Source: Hydrogenophaga sp. (GTDB taxonomy: Bacteria > Pseudomonadota > Gammaproteobacteria > Burkholderiales > Burkholderiaceae). Taken from it: a DNA stretch of 7,111 bases. A model generated the notes under the pieces. It was given only the letters and a program-made list of their open reading frames with translations, was not told the DNA's origin and did no database searches. The stretch covers positions 1-7,111 of the forward strand of contig JALOSH010000104.1 of NCBI GenBank assembly GCA_025458545.1, written 5' to 3'. This document shows, piece after piece, positions 1-5,687 of the stretch. The position numbers and the translations under genes are program-made. Numbering within the stretch: the stretch's first letter is position 1; every line of letters begins with the position of its first letter.

Positions 1-1
1 C

Positions 2-247
2 AGCGCCAACCCCGGCGCCTTCCACCGCGCGGATGCGGCTGGCTACGTGTTCTGGAGCGAGCGCGTGCTCGAACTCGACGCCTTCAACCCGCAAGTGGCT
101 GCCCGGCTGGCCCGCGCGCTGGACCGCTGGAAAAAGCTGGCCGAGCCCTACCGCAGTGCCGCCCGCGAAGCCATCGCCCGGGTGGCCGCCAAAGCCGACC
201 TGAGCAACGATGTGCGCGAGGTCGTGACCCGCGCTTTGGCTGAATAA
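2..247 (+). CDS. pepN: Aminopeptidase N, C-terminal fragment (5' end off window)
   Basis: The visible 81 residues, running to a TAA stop, are the extreme C-terminus of a gene that begins left of the window. The segment NPGAFHRADAAGYVFWSE, followed by LDAFNPQVAARLARALDRWK, matches my memory of the end of proteobacterial PepN, where an alpha-helical C-terminal domain carries the NPxxFH and NPQVAxRL motifs. PepN is a cytosolic M1-family zinc metallopeptidase that removes N-terminal residues from peptides. The catalytic HExxH region is not in view, so activity cannot be judged. The stop lies only 9 nt before the fbp start, and the AAGGA that serves fbp overlaps the pepN stop region, so the two genes are probably co-transcribed. 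Confidence 0.9.
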   Translation, partial: SANPGAFHRADAAGYVFWSERVLELDAFNPQVAARLARALDRWKKLAEPYRSAAREAIARVAAKADLSNDVREVVTRALAE

Positions 248-256
248 GGAAGAACC

Positions 257-1264
257 ATGAGCAAAAGAATTTCACTCACCCGCTATCTGGTGGAACAGCA
301 ACGGGTGGACGGCCACATTCCTGGCGATCTGCGGCTGCTGCTGGAGGTGGTGGCACGCGCCTGCAAACGCATCAGCCAGGCCGTGAACAAGGGCGACCTG
401 GGCGATGTCATGGGATCGGCCGATTCTGAAAACGTGCAAGGCGAGGTACAGAAAAAGCTGGACATCATTGCCAACGAGGTGCTGATCGAAGCCAACGAGT
501 GGGGCGGCCACTTGGCGGCCATGGCCAGCGAAGAAATGGACAGCATCTACGTGGTGCCCAACCGCTATCCGCAGGGCGAATACCTGCTGATGTTCGACCC
601 GTTGGACGGCTCGTCCAACATCGACGTGAACGTGAGCATCGGCACCATCTTCAGCGTGCTCAAAAAGCCCGAAGGCAGCCCCGGCGTCTGCGAGGCCGAC
701 TTCCTCCAGCCTGGCAGTCAGCAGGTCGCTGCGGGGTACTGTGTCTACGGCCCGCAGACCACGCTTGTGCTCACCGTGGGCGACGGCGTGGCCATGTTCA
801 CGCTCGATCGCGAGCAGGGTTCTTTCGTGCTGACCCGCGAGAACGTGCAGATACCGGCCGACACCAAAGAATTCGCCATCAACATGAGCAACATGCGCCA
901 CTGGGCCGAACCGGTCAAGCGCTATGTGGACGAATGCCTGGCGGGCAAGGAAGGCACTCGCGGCAAGGACTTCAACATGCGCTGGGTGGCCAGCATGGTG
1001 GCCGACGTGCACCGCATCCTCACGCGCGGCGGCGTCTTCCTCTACCCCTGGGACAAGCGCGAGCCTGAAAAAGCCGGCAAGCTGCGGCTGATGTACGAGG
1101 CCAATCCCATGAGCTGGCTGGTCGAACAGGCCGGCGGCGCCGCCACCGACGGACAGCGGCGCATCCTGGACATCCAGCCCGAAAAACTGCATCAGCGCGT
1201 GTCGGTGATGCTGGGTTCGAAGAACGAGGTCGAACGGGTGACCGGCTACCACGCCAAGCTATAA
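257..1264 (+). CDS. fbp: Class I fructose-1,6-bisphosphatase
   Basis: This complete 335-residue protein has the usual length for bacterial class I FBPase. It hydrolyses fructose-1,6-bisphosphate to fructose-6-phosphate and phosphate in the cytosol, for gluconeogenesis and, where present, the Calvin cycle. Visible motifs are SEE at 91-93, the metal-binding DPLDGSSN at 114-121, and the C-terminal signature [11 protein letters not shown] at 274-284, whose Glu281 is the expected metal ligand. The ATG is preceded by AAGGA with about 6 nt spacing, and the gap to pepN is 9 nt, so it likely reads from an upstream promoter with pepN. The TAA stop overlaps a perfect TATAAT sequence that probably belongs to the tRNA gene 14 nt downstream. 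A role in autotrophy beside the sox genes is possible, but nothing here proves it. Confidence 0.97.
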   Translation: MSKRISLTRYLVEQQRVDGHIPGDLRLLLEVVARACKRISQAVNKGDLGDVMGSADSENVQGEVQKKLDIIANEVLIEANEWGGHLAAMASEEMDSIYVVPNRYPQGEYLLMFDPLDGSSNIDVNVSIGTIFSVLKKPEGSPGVCEADFLQPGSQQVAAGYCVYGPQTTLVLTVGDGVAMFTLDREQGSFVLTRENVQIPADTKEFAINMSNMRHWAEPVKRYVDECLAGKEGTRGKDFNMRWVASMVADVHRILTRGGVFLYPWDKREPEKAGKLRLMYEANPMSWLVEQAGGAATDGQRRILDIQPEKLHQRVSVMLGSKNEVERVTGYHAKL

Positions 1265-1265
1265 T
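1238..1265 (+). promoter_or_regulatory. Putative sigma-70 promoter for tRNA-Thr, overlapping the fbp stop
   Basis: A perfect TATAAT lies at 1260-1265, and a four-of-six match to TTGACA (GTGACC) lies at 1238-1243, with a 16-nt spacer. Transcription would start near 1272, about 7 nt before the mature tRNA 5' end. The fbp stop codon (1262-1264) lies inside the -10 hexamer. The elements are read directly; the promoter function is inferred. Confidence 0.55.
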
Positions 1266-1278
1266 GTGTGGCTTTATT

Positions 1279-1354
1279 GCCGGTGTAGCTCAGTCGGTAG
1301 AGCAGCTCATTCGTAATGAGAAGGTCGGGTGTTCGATTCATCTCTCCGGCACCA
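1279..1354 (+). tRNA. tRNA-Thr (anticodon CGT, reads ACG)
   Basis: The 76 nt fold into a cloverleaf. The acceptor strands are 1279-1285 and 1344-1350, with a discriminator A at 1351 and CCA encoded at 1352-1354. The D stem is GCTC/GAGC, and the anticodon loop TTCGTAA places CGT at 1312-1314. The T arm has stem GGGTG/CATCT around the loop TTCGATT. The acceptor stem has one U-U pair (1284/1345), and the first anticodon-stem pair is G-A (1305/1321). From memory, the G-A pair also occurs in E. coli thrW, so I do not read it as decay. The gene follows fbp by 14 nt, may have its own promoter, and is followed within 8 nt by a terminator hairpin. Confidence 0.96.
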
Positions 1355-1361
1355 AAACATG

Positions 1362-1397
1362 AAAGCCCGCTGTCCATCCGATAGCGGGCTTTTTTTC
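1362..1397 (+). terminator. Intrinsic terminator after tRNA-Thr, possibly bidirectional
   Basis: A perfect 10-bp stem, AAAGCCCGCT (1362-1371) with AGCGGGCTTT (1383-1392), encloses an 11-nt loop and is followed by a T run ending at 1396. It ends the pepN-fbp-tRNA block. Read on the - strand, the same hairpin is followed only by CATGTTTT, a weaker tail. It could still help stop transcription coming from soxB, whose stop codon lies about 55 nt away. Confidence 0.9.
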
Positions 1398-1405
1398 TTG
1401 GATCA

Positions 1406-1418
1406 GGCTCCACGAGCC
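1406..1418 (-). other. Short inverted repeat downstream of soxB
   Basis: GGCTC (1406-1410) and GAGCC (1414-1418) form a 5-bp stem with a 3-nt loop, 33 nt past the soxB stop codon on the - strand. No T run follows, so it is not an intrinsic terminator alone. It could be a minor 3'-end structure upstream of the shared terminator hairpin. The rest of 1398-1451 shows nothing recognisable. Confidence 0.25.
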
Positions 1419-1451
1419 CCGGACGATCAACCTCTGGCGGGACGTCTGGTG

Positions 1452-3176
1452 TCAGAGCACCATGCCAGGGTTGCCCTTCATGCCGATGACTTCCGGCTTG
1501 TTGATCTTCACGCCCTTGATCACCTTCTTGTTGCGCAGGTAGCCTGACACCACGTCCCAGATCGGCTCGCCTTGCACGTTTTCCTGCACCGAGGCCCAGC
1601 CCGCCACCTTGTACTTTTTGTCGGCCTCGATCGGCTTGCCTTTGAGCACCATGTTGTTGATGCGCGCCCCCATCTTGGCGTTGGGCGCGACGCTGTACTG
1701 CAGCCCCCCCACGCGCACCATGTCGCCGCCCTGCTGGAAATAGGGGTCGGGGTTGAAGATGTTGTCGCCGATGTCTTCCAGAATGGTCTTGATCTCGGCG
1801 CCGGTGAAGGTGTTGAGCGTGGTGGCCGGGTAGGTCAGCGCCATCTGGTCCATCATGCGCTCGTAGGTGATGACATCGCCCGGCAGCAGCGAAGTGCCCC
1901 AGCGCACGCCGGGCGAGAACGACATGTCGGCACCCTTGACCTCGATCAGCGCGTCGCAGATCACCTGGTCCCACGAGCCGTTGAAGTTGCCGCGGCGGTA
2001 CAGCAGGTCTTCGGTCACCGCGAGCTTTTCTTCCAGCTTGGCTTTGTAGGGCTCGCGCACCTTGTCGATATGGGCCTGCATGGCCTGGTCAGCCGGCAAC
2101 AGGTTGGCGAACACCGGCAGCAGCTTGTAGCGGAAGTCCTGCACCTTGCCACCGCGCACGTCGAAGTCCAGCACGCCCAGGAACTTGCTGTTGGAACCGG
2201 CGTTGGTCACCAGGGTCTGGCCGCCACCGTTCTTGACGATCACCGGCGCGGGCATGCCGTCGTGCGTGTGGCCGCCGAGCACCGCGTCGATGCCGCGCAC
2301 GCGCGAGGCCATCTTGATGTCCACATCCATGCCGTTGTGCGACAGCACGACCACGACCTGGCAGCCTTCGGCCCGGGCCTGGTCCACCATCTTCTGCATG
2401 TTCTCGTCCTGGATGCCGAAGGTCCAGTCGGGCACCATGTAGCGCGGGTTGGCAATCGGTGTGTAGGGAAAGGCCTGGCCGATCACCGCGAGCTTCACGC
2501 CGTTCATTTCGCGCACCGAATACGGCTTGAACACGGGTTCGTCGAAGTCGGTGGTCCTGACGTTCTGCGCCAGGAAGTCGATCTGGCCCTTGAAGTCCTT
2601 CTCGATGATTTCCGTCACGCGCTTGGCGCCAAAGGTGAATTCCCAGTGCGGGCTCATCATGTTCACACCCAGCAGCTTGCAGGCGTCGACCATGTCCTGC
2701 CCGTTGGTCCACAGCGAGGTGGCCGAACCCTGCCAGGTGTCGCCGCCGTCGAGCAGCAGCGCGTGCGGGCGGCTGGCCTTGAGCTGTTTCACCAGCGTGG
2801 CCAGGTGGGCGAAGCCACCCACCTTGCCGTAGGTCTTGGCGGCCTGGCTGAAGTTGAGGTAGGTGAAGGCGTGGGCTTCGAGGGTGTTGGGCTTGAAGCC
2901 GAAGAATTTCAGCAGATGCTCGCCCACGATGTGCGGCGGGCGGCCCACCGCCTCGGCCACGCCCAGGTTCACGTTCGGTTCGCGAAAGTAGATCGGGGTG
3001 AGCTGTGCGTGGCAGTCGGTGAAGTGCAGAAAGCTGACATTGCCGAACTTGGGGACGTTGTACAGGCGTTCGGCCGCTCCCGGCGTGGCCGCCAGCACGT
3101 CTTTGTGGCCGATGGCCATACCGGTGGCACTGGCCACCGCCAGCACCTGCATGAATTCACGACGACTGAAACTCAT
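1452..3176 (-). CDS. soxB: SoxB, thiosulfohydrolase of the Sox system
   Basis: This 574-residue protein has the expected SoxB length. SoxB is a periplasmic di-manganese enzyme related to 5'-nucleotidases. It hydrolyses the sulfone group from the SoxY-bound cysteine S-thiosulfonate, releasing sulfate. The N-terminus carries a Tat signal, with SRREFM at about residues 4-9 and then a hydrophobic stretch. Metallophosphoesterase motifs appear in order: DCHAQ (54-58), GGDTWQGS (144-151), N172 with HWE (177-179), SHNG (279-282) and GGHTHD (301-306). A 5'-nucleotidase-type C-terminal domain follows, including CDALIEVKGAD. I chose the second in-frame ATG (3176) because AAGGA at 3187-3183 lies 6 nt upstream of it, whereas the first ATG (3182) directly abuts that site. 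It is the last gene of the visible sox run, about 86 nt after soxX. Confidence 0.97.
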   Translation of the reverse strand: MSFSRREFMQVLAVASATGMAIGHKDVLAATPGAAERLYNVPKFGNVSFLHFTDCHAQLTPIYFREPNVNLGVAEAVGRPPHIVGEHLLKFFGFKPNTLEAHAFTYLNFSQAAKTYGKVGGFAHLATLVKQLKASRPHALLLDGGDTWQGSATSLWTNGQDMVDACKLLGVNMMSPHWEFTFGAKRVTEIIEKDFKGQIDFLAQNVRTTDFDEPVFKPYSVREMNGVKLAVIGQAFPYTPIANPRYMVPDWTFGIQDENMQKMVDQARAEGCQVVVVLSHNGMDVDIKMASRVRGIDAVLGGHTHDGMPAPVIVKNGGGQTLVTNAGSNSKFLGVLDFDVRGGKVQDFRYKLLPVFANLLPADQAMQAHIDKVREPYKAKLEEKLAVTEDLLYRRGNFNGSWDQVICDALIEVKGADMSFSPGVRWGTSLLPGDVITYERMMDQMALTYPATTLNTFTGAEIKTILEDIGDNIFNPDPYFQQGGDMVRVGGLQYSVAPNAKMGARINNMVLKGKPIEADKKYKVAGWASVQENVQGEPIWDVVSGYLRNKKVIKGVKINKPEVIGMKGNPGMVL

Positions 3177-3182
3177 GAACAT

Positions 3183-3187
3183 TCCTT
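3183..3187 (-). promoter_or_regulatory. Shine-Dalgarno site that decides the soxB start
   Basis: AAGGA on the - strand lies 6 nt from the ATG at 3176-3174 and 0 nt from the ATG at 3182-3180. Normal spacing favours the inner ATG, which removes Met-Phe from the longer reading and places the Tat arginines at residues 6-7. Confidence 0.75.
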
Positions 3188-3197
3188 ATCAATTGAT
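3188..3197 (-). other. AT-rich palindrome ATCAATTGAT upstream of soxB
   Basis: This perfect 10-bp palindrome directly abuts the soxB Shine-Dalgarno site, inside an AT-rich patch (about 3183-3225) that stands out in GC-rich surroundings. It could be an operator half-site or a low-structure ribosome landing zone. I could not find a convincing -35/-10 pair here, so any promoter for soxB alone is unproven. Confidence 0.25.
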
Positions 3198-3227
3198 CGC
3201 TGATATTTGCGCCAAATTTTTTTGAAG

Positions 3228-3255
3228 GCCCGTGCCGGCGCGTGCCGACACGGGC
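3228..3255 (-). other. 12-bp hairpin in sox mRNA between soxX and soxB
   Basis: On the - strand the RNA reads GCCCGUGUCGGC, then the loop ACGC, then GCCGGCACGGGC, giving 12 consecutive pairs including one G-U. On the + strand that G-U position would be a C-A mismatch, so the structure favours the sox transcript. It starts 7 nt after the soxX stop codon. It is followed by CTTC and a run of seven A, not by T, so it is not a classic terminator. A role in mRNA 3'-end protection or processing between soxX and soxB is inferred. Confidence 0.6.
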
Positions 3256-3262
3256 GGAGCCG

Positions 3263-3916
3263 TCATTGGTTGACCGGCGACTTCGGATCCAGCAACAGCG
3301 CCATGACGTCCTGCAACTGGGCCTGGGTCAGGATGCCCTTGTGCCCGGCACGCGGCATCTGGGAGCAGGCGTTGTAGGCGCGCGAGTTCCACAGCTTGCC
3401 CCAGGTGTATTCCACGATGGGCTTGGAAGCGGCCGCGTTCGGGTCGGTCACGCCACGCAGCTTGCCGTAGTTGTAGAGGCTCGGGCCCAGGTTGCCGTAC
3501 GAGATTTCTTTCTTGTCCATCTGGTGGCAGTTGTAGCAGTTGCCGCCGTTCACCGTGGCGGCGGTGTCGGTCCACGTGAGTCCGCGCCCACTTTGTGCGA
3601 CCGCTTCGCCCTTTCGCCAGTCCCCCAGGAACTTGCCGTCGGTGGGCCACTTGATGGTCTTCATCTCGGCTTCCTCGATCGCCTTGACCATCTTTTCGCT
3701 CAGCGGTTTGCCCGACACGTCGGCCGCCGCACAGGCGGCATTGGCTTCATCGAGCTTGAGGTAATCGAGTGTGGCAATGCCGTTGGGCTGGAACGACGCG
3801 GTCACCACGTCGTTGAACATCTTGTCGTGATCGACACCGCCGAACATGCCGGTGGAGCAGGCGCTCAGGGCCAGCACGGCGGCGGGGACGAGTGCGTAGG
3901 CAATGGGTTTTTTCAT
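3263..3916 (-). CDS. soxX: SoxX, monohaem cytochrome c subunit of SoxAX (predicted lipoprotein)
   Basis: This 217-residue protein is the smaller cytochrome subunit of SoxAX, which oxidatively attaches thiosulfate to the SoxY cysteine. The haem-binding CYNCH is at 127-131, followed by the conserved NLGPSLYNYG region, and Met187 in CSQMPRAGH is the likely distal axial ligand. The N-terminus MKKP is followed by a hydrophobic stretch ending in LSAC (17-20), a good lipobox with Ser at +2, so the protein may be lipidated at Cys20. About 100 residues precede the haem site; this long N-terminal region fits the extended form of SoxX that pairs with monohaem SoxA. AGGAGA lies 7 nt before the ATG, and soxA ends 16 nt upstream, so the two are probably translated from one message. 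Confidence 0.95.
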   Translation of the reverse strand: MKKPIAYALVPAAVLALSACSTGMFGGVDHDKMFNDVVTASFQPNGIATLDYLKLDEANAACAAADVSGKPLSEKMVKAIEEAEMKTIKWPTDGKFLGDWRKGEAVAQSGRGLTWTDTAATVNGGNCYNCHQMDKKEISYGNLGPSLYNYGKLRGVTDPNAAASKPIVEYTWGKLWNSRAYNACSQMPRAGHKGILTQAQLQDVMALLLDPKSPVNQ

Positions 3917-3932
3917 GAGGGTGTCTCCTGGG

Positions 3933-4748
3933 TCAGCGCTTGATGGTGGGCACGGCGGATTGCGAGCCTTTGGCGTTCACACCCATGTACACACTGAGGG
4001 CGATCGTGATGTCGCTGCCGAACTTGGGCTCGGGGAAGCGCTGCTGGCGGTAGCAGTCGTTCAAGCGCTTCTGCATGGTCCACATCTGCGCGTTCGACAC
4101 GCGGTAGGCAGGCCAGGCCGCGTAGCCCACCCCGTCGCCGGGGTTCTTGGTGAGGTTGGGCAGGTCTTGCAGGCGAATGCGCCCCTGCTCCATGCCGTGG
4201 CAGGAAGCGCAGGAAAAGTCGTGTGTGCCGGCACGCTGGAAGAAGGCGCGTTTGCCCACTTCGTACAGGGCTTTCTCTTTGGGATGCGTCTGGGGCAGGT
4301 TGAAGCGCATGCCCTTGGACTGTGTGGCCACATAGGTCGTGATCGCCACCAGATTGGCGCCTTCGCCGCGCCCGATCGTGGGCGCCGCCTTGTACAGCTC
4401 GGCTTCGTTGAAGCCTTGCAGCGTCACCATGCAATGAATGAGACGGGTCTCGAGGTCCATCACCTTGTCGGCGTCGGCAAAGTAGCGCGGCAACTCGGTG
4501 AAGGCACCGGCCATGACGCCCGGACCCTTGCCCAGGTCGCACTTTTCAAGCGATGCGTTCTTCGGGCCACGCTTTTGCTTCCAGAGCTCTTCCCCTTTCA
4601 TCTCGAACAGTTCGGCCGGGTTGCCGTCCTGGAGCATTTCACGGTACTTGGCAATACCGTCTGCGGTCGAACCTTGTGCGTGGGCAACGCCCACGGCAAG
4701 CAGCGCAGCGGCGGCGGCGGCGCGACCCAAGAGCACGGGCTTTTTCAT
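3933..4748 (-). CDS. soxA: SoxA, monohaem catalytic cytochrome subunit of SoxAX
   Basis: This 271-residue protein carries the active site of SoxAX, which couples thiosulfate to SoxY in the periplasm. A Sec signal peptide ends near VAHA (21-24). There is one haem motif, CASCH at 180-184. Cys232, in the NDCYRQQRFPEP segment, is the conserved cysteine that in characterised SoxA ligates haem and carries a persulfide. The N-terminal domain keeps only two single cysteines, Cys70 and Cys106, with no CxxCH; these are likely a disulfide in place of the second haem found in dihaem SoxA. The start at 4748 is preferred over longer in-frame extensions because AGGAGA lies 7 nt upstream and the signal peptide begins there. 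A terminator-like hairpin precedes the gene, and soxX follows after 16 nt. Confidence 0.96.
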   Translation of the reverse strand: MKKPVLLGRAAAAAALLAVGVAHAQGSTADGIAKYREMLQDGNPAELFEMKGEELWKQKRGPKNASLEKCDLGKGPGVMAGAFTELPRYFADADKVMDLETRLIHCMVTLQGFNEAELYKAAPTIGRGEGANLVAITTYVATQSKGMRFNLPQTHPKEKALYEVGKRAFFQRAGTHDFSCASCHGMEQGRIRLQDLPNLTKNPGDGVGYAAWPAYRVSNAQMWTMQKRLNDCYRQQRFPEPKFGSDITIALSVYMGVNAKGSQSAVPTIKR

Positions 4749-4771
4749 CTGGAAGTCTCCTTGTTGTGGTG

Positions 4772-4810
4772 AAAAATCAAAAACGGCCAGCGACTTGCGT
4801 GGCTGGCCGT
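4772..4810 (-). terminator. Intra-operon intrinsic terminator between soxZ and soxA
   Basis: On the - strand, ACGGCCAGC (4810-4802) pairs perfectly with GCTGGCCGT (4791-4783) around a 10-nt loop. The tail reads TTTTT, GA, TTTTT down to 4772. No T tract follows on the + strand, so the element is oriented with sox transcription. It sits 17 nt past the soxZ stop and 23 nt before the soxA start. It would be expected to stop part of the transcripts after soxYZ, leaving a lower level for soxA, soxX and soxB. Termination is predicted from form only. Confidence 0.75.
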
Positions 4811-4827
4811 GCTGCACCAAGACCGTG

Positions 4828-5139
4828 TCAGGCGATGGCGGCTTCGTCGGTGCGGGTCGCGCCCTTGTTGTCGCTCCACTTGACCACGACCTTGTCACCC
4901 TTGGCCGCGCCCTTGAACTTGAACGACAGGAAGGGGTTTTGCGAAACGGCGCCGCTGAACATAGCGTTCAGCACGGTCTTGCCGTTGACGGTGGCGACCA
5001 CGTCCTGGATGAAGTGGGCGGGAATGAGGGCGCCCGCGGCGTCCCGGCGGGTACCGGGTTCCATGGGGTGGGACATCAGCACACGGACGGTGGTTTCGTC
5101 GCCCGCCAGGGCAGCACGGATGCGCATCGGATCAGACAT
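4828..5139 (-). CDS. soxZ: SoxZ, partner subunit of the SoxYZ sulfur carrier
   Basis: This 103-residue protein is of normal SoxZ length. SoxZ is a beta-sandwich protein that pairs with SoxY to form the carrier on which thiosulfate sulfur is held during oxidation. Recognisable family segments are PMRIRA (4-9), TTVRVLMSHPME (16-27), RRDAAGALIPAHFI (31-44), a central VNGK, NPFLSFKFKG (68-77) and the C-terminal WSDNKG-TRTDEA. There is no signal peptide and no cysteine; SoxZ proteins are thought to be exported by riding with Tat-exported SoxY. AGGAG lies 6 nt before the ATG. It follows soxY by 56 nt, a gap in which I see no clear structure, and a terminator hairpin lies just after it. Confidence 0.96.
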   Translation of the reverse strand: MSDPMRIRAALAGDETTVRVLMSHPMEPGTRRDAAGALIPAHFIQDVVATVNGKTVLNAMFSGAVSQNPFLSFKFKGAAKGDKVVVKWSDNKGATRTDEAAIA

Positions 5140-5195
5140 GATGGACTCCTATCAAATCAAAAATGGGGAAGGAAGATGGGACGCTGCGGGAGCGA

Positions 5196-5651
5196 TCAGC
5201 CGCCGCAACCGCCCAGCGTCACTTTGGTTTCTTTGGTGGCCGAGTAGAGCTTGCCGTCGGCCTTCACCACCGCGATCACGTTGGTGCTCTGGCCCATCTT
5301 CAGGCGGGTCTGCACGTCGGGGTTGGTGCCGGCGGGGATCATAAAACCGGCGGCCAGGGGCGTCGGGTTTTTCTCGACGATCAGGTAGATCTCTGTCGTG
5401 TTGGGCAGCTTGCTGGTGGCGCCCACGGGCACCACGGCACCGTTTTCGGCGATGTCGGGTGAGACGACGCTGACCTGGTCGTTGGAGGCAGCGGTGCCAC
5501 CAATGGCCTTGAGCGCTTCTTCAACGGATTTGGAGGCAAAGCTGTCGCGGGTGACGGCAGCGTGGGCCTGGGCCTGGGTGATGATGCCCAGCGAAACCAG
5601 GGTGGCGAATGCGCCCGTGGTCTTGATGGCGTCGCGACGGGTGGTGGTCAT
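5196..5651 (-). CDS. soxY: SoxY, covalent sulfur carrier subunit of SoxYZ
   Basis: This 151-residue protein ends in GGCGG, the hallmark flexible C-terminus of SoxY. Cys149, the only cysteine in the protein, carries the thiosulfate-derived sulfur between SoxAX, SoxB and SoxCD. The N-terminus has a Tat-type signal, TTTRRDAIK (residues 2-10), followed by a hydrophobic stretch and a likely cleavage near TQAQAHA (25-31). The remainder contains the SoxY-type segments KLPNTTEIYLIVEKNP (81-96) and PDVQTRLKMGQSTNV (111-125). AGGAGA lies 6 nt before the ATG. It sits 36 nt after the small cytochrome gene and 56 nt before soxZ. Its neighbours and its C-terminal motif make the assignment secure. Confidence 0.97.
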   Translation of the reverse strand: MTTTRRDAIKTTGAFATLVSLGIITQAQAHAAVTRDSFASKSVEEALKAIGGTAASNDQVSVVSPDIAENGAVVPVGATSKLPNTTEIYLIVEKNPTPLAAGFMIPAGTNPDVQTRLKMGQSTNVIAVVKADGKLYSATKETKVTLGGCGG

Positions 5652-5687
5652 GGCAGATCTCCTGAAGAAAAGGGTACAGGGGGGAGT

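Noticed and set aside
272..1252. - strand open frame of 326 codons opposite fbp
   Set aside because: It mirrors the fbp codon pattern, is rich in His/Ala/Val and shows no family motif. The sense gene is unambiguous.
1704..1710. Run of seven G in the soxB coding strand as a possible phase-variation tract
   Set aside because: The run is in frame in a Val-Gly-Gly-Leu stretch, is short for a GC-rich genome, and the reading frame is intact. There is no supporting context for phase variation.
1246..1974. - strand reading frame of 242 codons whose C-terminal part reads NRTPDLLITNELLYRLSY
   Set aside because: That peptide is the antisense translation of the tRNA-Thr gene, a common spurious annotation. 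The rest is an out-of-frame shadow of soxB.
1572..3203. + strand open frame of 543 codons opposite soxB
   Set aside because: It lies fully antisense to a clear soxB, has a His/Val/Gly-rich low-information composition and no recognisable domain. It is typical of long antisense frames in GC-rich genes.
3903..4772. + strand open frame of 289 codons opposite soxA
   Set aside because: It is antisense to soxA with no motif of its own; a GC-bias shadow.
4749..4898. N-terminal extension of soxA upstream of 4748
   Set aside because: The extension would run through the terminator hairpin and into soxZ, and lacks a suitable ribosome site. The MKKP start at 4748 has AGGAGA at 7 nt and begins a proper signal peptide.
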